A DNA stretch of 64,000 bases, taken from the NCBI RefSeq assembly GCF_021650975.2, contig NZ_CP091285.1:124001-188000 (forward strand). The letters are read 5' to 3'. The DNA comes from Flavobacterium jumunjinense (GTDB lineage Bacteria; Bacteroidota; Bacteroidia; Flavobacteriales; Flavobacteriaceae). The first letter of the stretch is position 1, and every line of letters begins with the position of its first letter. This document shows, piece by piece, positions 60,614 to 64,000 of this stretch. The translations under genes and the position numbers were made by a program. The notes under the pieces are model-generated. The model was not told the origin of the DNA. It saw nothing but the letters and a program-made list of their open reading frames with translations, and did no database searches.

Positions 60614-61579
60614 TTATTCTATAAATTTCTTTAGTTTGTGATATCCTTTACCTTTTAGAACAATTATTAAACTAATAATTAGATAGTTTTTTAAAAAATA
60701 AAAAAAATTTGATTTAGAATATTTTAATATAAGTTTAGATTGTTTTAATGCAACTGCATATTGTTTTGCACTAATATACTTAAAAATATGATTGTATAAA
60801 ATTTTTACATACTGCCTGTAAAAAACCGAATCGTTAAGTTGGCTTATTTTTATTAAAATTTGGGTAGTAACATTTATGTATGATAGTATTTTGGCATAAT
60901 CTAGATTATTAAAATTACCCGTTATTGAATTTTGATGAACTCTTACCGCTACCAACGAACAATCTAATACCTTATAAACCAAGTTGTTATCATAAAAAAC
61001 ATCACAGTAAAACTCAAAATCTTGTCCTCTTATGGTTTCTTCATTAAACAATTTCGTTTTATAAAGAAAATCTTTTTTCCAAAGGGGGGTTAGACAAGTA
61101 ATAGCTATGTTTTTTAACACGTAATCTCTAAATATATCATTAGTTTTAACCTTTGTAAAATGTAGAATGCTGTTTTTATCTTCTTGAAAAAAACCTGCTT
61201 TACTAAAGCACATTTCTAGTTTAGGGTTTTTTAAAAACGCGTCAATGTTTTTTTGTAATTTATTTGAAAGCATAATATCGTCGCTATCAAACCAATTTAT
61301 ATATTCGCCTTTGCTTAGTTCAAAACCATAATTTCGAGCAGCATTACCTCCTCTTAATCTATCTTTTGGTCTATGATGGAACTGAAAACGTTTATCTTTC
61401 CTTACATAATTACCTATTACTTCTGCCGAATTATCGACTGAGCCATCGTCTACAATAATACATTCCCAATTTGTATAGGTTTGTGACAAAATAGAATCTA
61501 GCGTCTCACCAATTAAATGTGCACGATTGTAAGTAGGAATTATTATGGATACTAAAGGGTTATGCATCTCGTTTGTCAA
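60614..61579 (-). CDS. Glycosyltransferase family 2
   Basis: A 321-residue GT-A enzyme. VSIIIPTYNRAHLIGETLDS, CIIVDDGSVDNSAE and YINWFDSDDIML (DxD) are present. The C-terminal third is amphipathic and basic, with a possible membrane-bound helix (YLIISLIIVLKGKGY). It overlaps the WecF-like gene by 20 bases. Confidence 0.93.
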   Translation of the reverse strand: MTNEMHNPLVSIIIPTYNRAHLIGETLDSILSQTYTNWECIIVDDGSVDNSAEVIGNYVRKDKRFQFHHRPKDRLRGGNAARNYGFELSKGEYINWFDSDDIMLSNKLQKNIDAFLKNPKLEMCFSKAGFFQEDKNSILHFTKVKTNDIFRDYVLKNIAITCLTPLWKKDFLYKTKLFNEETIRGQDFEFYCDVFYDNNLVYKVLDCSLVAVRVHQNSITGNFNNLDYAKILSYINVTTQILIKISQLNDSVFYRQYVKILYNHIFKYISAKQYAVALKQSKLILKYSKSNFFYFLKNYLIISLIIVLKGKGYHKLKKFIE

Positions 61580-62777
61580 TACTATTTATTACTTTTATTA
61601 ATTCTTTTATTTTGAAATGTACTTTTTCTCTTGAATATAAATTAAATAAAATAGATCTATTAACTTCATTTTTTTGTATTGCTTCTACTTGTAATGAAGC
61701 ATTATTTAAATCATCAATTGAATGAATGCACATTCCTTCTTTTTTATAAAACGAATAGACAGGGCTTTTTTTATTTAAAAATAATTTGGCTCCTAAATAG
61801 CCCATACTAATAATATTACCCACACCTTGTTGCCTTACATGGTTAAAAATTAAAGTGCCACAACTCAACAAAATTTCATTATAGGCTGCTAAGGTCATAA
61901 AATCTAATAATGGAACAAAATTGTTACCTAATATTATTTTTCCTTGTTCGAGTACAAATTCTTTATAGGCAGCATTACCACTATAACTTAACGGAACATA
62001 TATTTTTCGCTCTCCTAAATCTAATTTTGATAACTTTATAAAAATTTCTAAATGATTGTTTGATGGATCTGCTGAGTTTCCTATTAATATATTAGGTCTT
62101 CCTAAAACACTTTCGTTTATTTTTTCTTTTAATAAATCTTCTATACAGCCATAGGTAAAAGGTGCAAATTTAGGATGAATACCAATATTTTTTACCAGTA
62201 AGAATTCATCTGGTATTACAGGCACTACTACATCAATTAAATGAATGGCTTTATAATAAGGAGTAGCAAATCTGTTTTCTAAAATCGTAATAACTTTTGA
62301 AGGTAGTATCTTTTTAAAAAACGTTTTATTTTTAAAAACAAAAAACGATAAATCATTAAAAATAATTTTCTCTTTTAAACTTCTTTTAATTTGAAGGTAT
62401 TTTTTGGTTTTAGATTCATAAATATTTTTCCGTAATAATTTCCAATTACTATATAAGTCAAACCCCCAAATAAACCATACTTTGATTATTTCACTTGATG
62501 TATTTAAAACAATTTCTTGTTTTATTTTGTCCAAGGCATGTAAAAAAAGTACTCGATTAGTATTAGAATCAATGGTTTTGTAAAATTGAGCCATTTCCAC
62601 TTCATCTTCAAAATCTAATCTTTTAACTAATGGGGAGGTAATAAATTGAAAGGCATCCTTTTTGCTTTTTAAAATAAAATATTCTGAAACGTTAGGAATT
62701 ACTGCTTCAAAAAGTGTAATAGCTGGGTCTATAAACTTATCGTCATTAAAAATATGTATGATTTTTTTGGTAAACAT
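61560..62777 (-). CDS. WecF-like 4-acetamido-4,6-dideoxyhexose transferase (GT56 family)
   Basis: A 405-residue protein resembling TDP-N-acetylfucosamine:lipid II N-acetylfucosaminyltransferase. IHIFNDDKFIDPAIT at the start, LIGNSADPSNNHLEIF, YVPLSYSGNAAYKEFV and LIFNHVRQQGVGNIISM are the recognisable blocks. In enterobacteria WecF adds Fuc4NAc to lipid-linked intermediates of common antigen; here it should add a similar sugar to the O-antigen repeat. The neighbours upstream (acetyltransferase and aminotransferase) fit synthesis of that sugar. Confidence 0.88.
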   Translation of the reverse strand: MFTKKIIHIFNDDKFIDPAITLFEAVIPNVSEYFILKSKKDAFQFITSPLVKRLDFEDEVEMAQFYKTIDSNTNRVLFLHALDKIKQEIVLNTSSEIIKVWFIWGFDLYSNWKLLRKNIYESKTKKYLQIKRSLKEKIIFNDLSFFVFKNKTFFKKILPSKVITILENRFATPYYKAIHLIDVVVPVIPDEFLLVKNIGIHPKFAPFTYGCIEDLLKEKINESVLGRPNILIGNSADPSNNHLEIFIKLSKLDLGERKIYVPLSYSGNAAYKEFVLEQGKIILGNNFVPLLDFMTLAAYNEILLSCGTLIFNHVRQQGVGNIISMGYLGAKLFLNKKSPVYSFYKKEGMCIHSIDDLNNASLQVEAIQKNEVNRSILFNLYSREKVHFKIKELIKVINSIDKRDA

Positions 62778-62780
62778 AAT

Positions 62781-63428
62781 TTAAAATTCAATTTCTGGAA
62801 GCTGTTTTTTTATTACAGCAGGAACACCTACTACTAAACAATTATCAGGCACATCCTTTGTTACCACAGAACCAGCACCAACTGTTACATTTTTACCTAC
62901 TGTTACTTTTGGTAAAATGGTGGCGTTCGTTCCAATATTTGAATAATTACCTATTTTACAATTACCTGAAACATGAACACCTGGAGACATTTCTACAAAA
63001 TCGCCAATACTAGAATCGTGTCCAATAGTACAATTTAAATTAATCAAAGTACCTTTACCAAGAACAACATCATTTGTAATGACTGTTCCAGTCATAATAT
63101 TACAACCGTAATTTATTGTGTTTCCAAAATGTCCAATACTAGCAAGTGGACTTACTACACTTGTAAACTCTCCACCTATTGCAGTGAATTTATCGTACAT
63201 TTTTTTTCGTAAAACCGGATTACCTATTCCAATAGTAAATTGACTGGAAGTAGTTTGAAAATATTTTTTTGCTGCTTCTATAGATTTTAAAACTGGAAAT
63301 TGATTATATAAAAAATCAGGAACATCAGCATTCACATCATCAAAAAAAGCTAATTCATCTACTTTTTTCAGCTGATAACATACTTCTAATACTTCTTTAG
63401 CAAATCCTTTAGCGCCTACTATTAACAT
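62781..63428 (-). CDS. NeuD/PglD-family sugar N- or O-acetyltransferase
   Basis: A 215-residue protein. The N-terminal Rossmann-like part (LIVGAKGFAKEVLEVCYQL) binds the nucleotide sugar, and the C-terminal part is a left-handed beta-helix of hexapeptide repeats (VVLGKGTLINLNCTIGHDSS, IGTNATILPKVTVGKNVTVG). The histidine in CTIGHDSSIGD is the catalytic candidate. PglD/VioB relatives acetylate the 4-amino group of UDP- or dTDP-amino sugars. It overlaps the aminotransferase gene by seven bases. Confidence 0.92.
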   Translation of the reverse strand: MLIVGAKGFAKEVLEVCYQLKKVDELAFFDDVNADVPDFLYNQFPVLKSIEAAKKYFQTTSSQFTIGIGNPVLRKKMYDKFTAIGGEFTSVVSPLASIGHFGNTINYGCNIMTGTVITNDVVLGKGTLINLNCTIGHDSSIGDFVEMSPGVHVSGNCKIGNYSNIGTNATILPKVTVGKNVTVGAGSVVTKDVPDNCLVVGVPAVIKKQLPEIEF

Positions 63429-64000
63429 ATATTAGTATTTATTAAGTGTACTATTTGTTCTAAATCGCTTTTTTCTAATCCAACATATAACGGCAAACAC
63501 AATACTCTTGAAGCAATACTTTCAGAAATTGGCATTGGTGTTCCTTTCACAAAATCTATAGTATTTAAAGAAGGGTAAAAATAACGACGAGGAAAAATAT
63601 TGGCTCCATTCAGCACTTTTTGCACTTTTAAAAGCTGTTCTTCACTATTTAAAATTATGGGATAATAACTATAATTCCATTGAGTATTTTCTCTAATTTT
63701 TAAAGTTTGCAGCTTAGAAAAGTCTAAATGTGCATTATAAAAATCTACTACTTTTTTACGTTCGGAAATAATTTTTTCCATATAAGGAAAAACAGACAAT
63801 CCCATTGCGGCTTGCAATTCAGATATTTTGGCATTAATACCTAAGCCGTGAAAAGCTTCGGGACCGTTATGACCAAAATTGTGACTATAAAAAAGTTGTT
63901 GTTGTAAAGTAGTATCTTTTGCAAACAAAGCACCACCTTCGCCAGTATGAAATAATTTAGTAGCATGAAAACTACAAGTACTTACATCGCCATACCTAAA
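63422..64000 (-). CDS. DegT/DnrJ/EryC1-family sugar aminotransferase, partial
   Basis: The C-terminal 192 residues are visible; the frame stays open to the right edge at 64000. The catalytic PLP-lysine lies in CSFHATKLFHTGEGG (64000-63920), and FHGLGINAKISELQAAMG follows. The later part (YFYPSLNTIDF) resembles VioA/WecE-type enzymes that transaminate a dTDP-4-keto-6-deoxyhexose to the 4-amino sugar. A TTG at 63926-63928 is only an internal leucine codon. With its two downstream neighbours it would make and transfer a 4-acetamido-4,6-dideoxyhexose. Confidence 0.9.
   Translation of the reverse strand, partial: FRYGDVSTCSFHATKLFHTGEGGALFAKDTTLQQQLFYSHNFGHNGPEAFHGLGINAKISELQAAMGLSVFPYMEKIISERKKVVDFYNAHLDFSKLQTLKIRENTQWNYSYYPIILNSEEQLLKVQKVLNGANIFPRRYFYPSLNTIDFVKGTPMPISESIASRVLCLPLYVGLEKSDLEQIVHLINTNIC

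Noticed and set aside
1..64000. CRISPR arrays, rRNA genes, prophage or plasmid genes
   Set aside because: I saw no regularly spaced direct repeats, no rRNA-like sequence and no phage structural or replication genes.

Overview
The window is AT-rich (roughly 30 % GC by eye) and looks like a chromosome segment of a marine or aquatic Flavobacteriaceae species (Bacteroidota). The signs are promoters of the Bacteroidetes type (-7 box TAnnTTTG) in front of many genes, almost no Shine-Dalgarno sequences, families typical of this group (DUF4369 lipoproteins, PorV/PorQ-like protein, DUF4105/Lnb-like protein, DUF983, DUF2891, DUF2805), and a zeaxanthin-type carotenoid cluster with a MerR/B12 light regulator.

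Layout. 1-8.5 kb: plus-strand housekeeping and envelope genes (EamA transporter, aquaporin Z, AlkB-like dioxygenase, M61 peptidase lipoprotein, DUF819 membrane protein, two lipoproteins). 8.5-10.4 kb: a small secreted-protein gene whose 3' end is displaced by a 1,300-bp IS110-family element; the upstream non-coding end of the element folds into two stem-loops that look like a bridge RNA. 10.4-10.7 kb: two tandem tRNA-Thr(UGU) genes, each with its own promoter and terminator. 10.8-13.5 kb: a minus-strand operon idi-queD-bcp-manA plus a small conserved gene. 13.8-19.4 kb: cold-shock-domain protein, small membrane protein, COG2509 flavoprotein, DUF2891 protein, AraC regulator, DUF983 protein. 19.4-25.4 kb: recQ and the plus-strand run kdsD-tatC-AhpD-like-zinc ribbon-lptB (lipopolysaccharide and protein export).

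25.4-32.7 kb is an accessory region. After a GNAT acetyltransferase and a class-C beta-lactamase-like serine hydrolase come seven small minus-strand genes, mostly of unknown function, separated by related non-coding repeats. Four repeat copies carry a TATATTTG promoter box followed (in three copies) by a leader hairpin; other repeats sit at gene 3' ends. The arrangement resembles a gene-cassette array with no visible integrase, and is the best candidate here for an undescribed system.

32.7-36.5 kb: carotenoid operon merR(CarH-like)-crtI-crtB-crtZ on the minus strand; with idi at 13 kb it supplies C5 units and converts them to a hydroxylated carotenoid, but no lycopene cyclase is in the window. 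36.5-40.6 kb: GH25 lysozyme-like protein, PssA, PorV/PorQ-like protein, Lnb-like DUF4105 protein. 40.6-64.0 kb: a very long minus-strand polysaccharide (O-antigen/capsule) locus. Read 5' to 3' it starts beyond the window edge with a sugar aminotransferase, a NeuD/PglD-type acetyltransferase and a WecF-like transferase (a likely 4-acetamido-4,6-dideoxyhexose module), then GT2 and GT4 glycosyltransferases, two asparagine-synthase homologues, an acyltransferase, FkbM methyltransferase, exostosin-like protein, a GNAT protein, a polysaccharide deacetylase, an O-antigen ligase/polymerase and, last, the initiating glycosylphosphotransferase. Most genes overlap or nearly touch, so they are probably co-transcribed.

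All calls come from reading the sequence and translated products; no database search was run. Promoters are consensus matches only, and RNA folds were drawn by eye.
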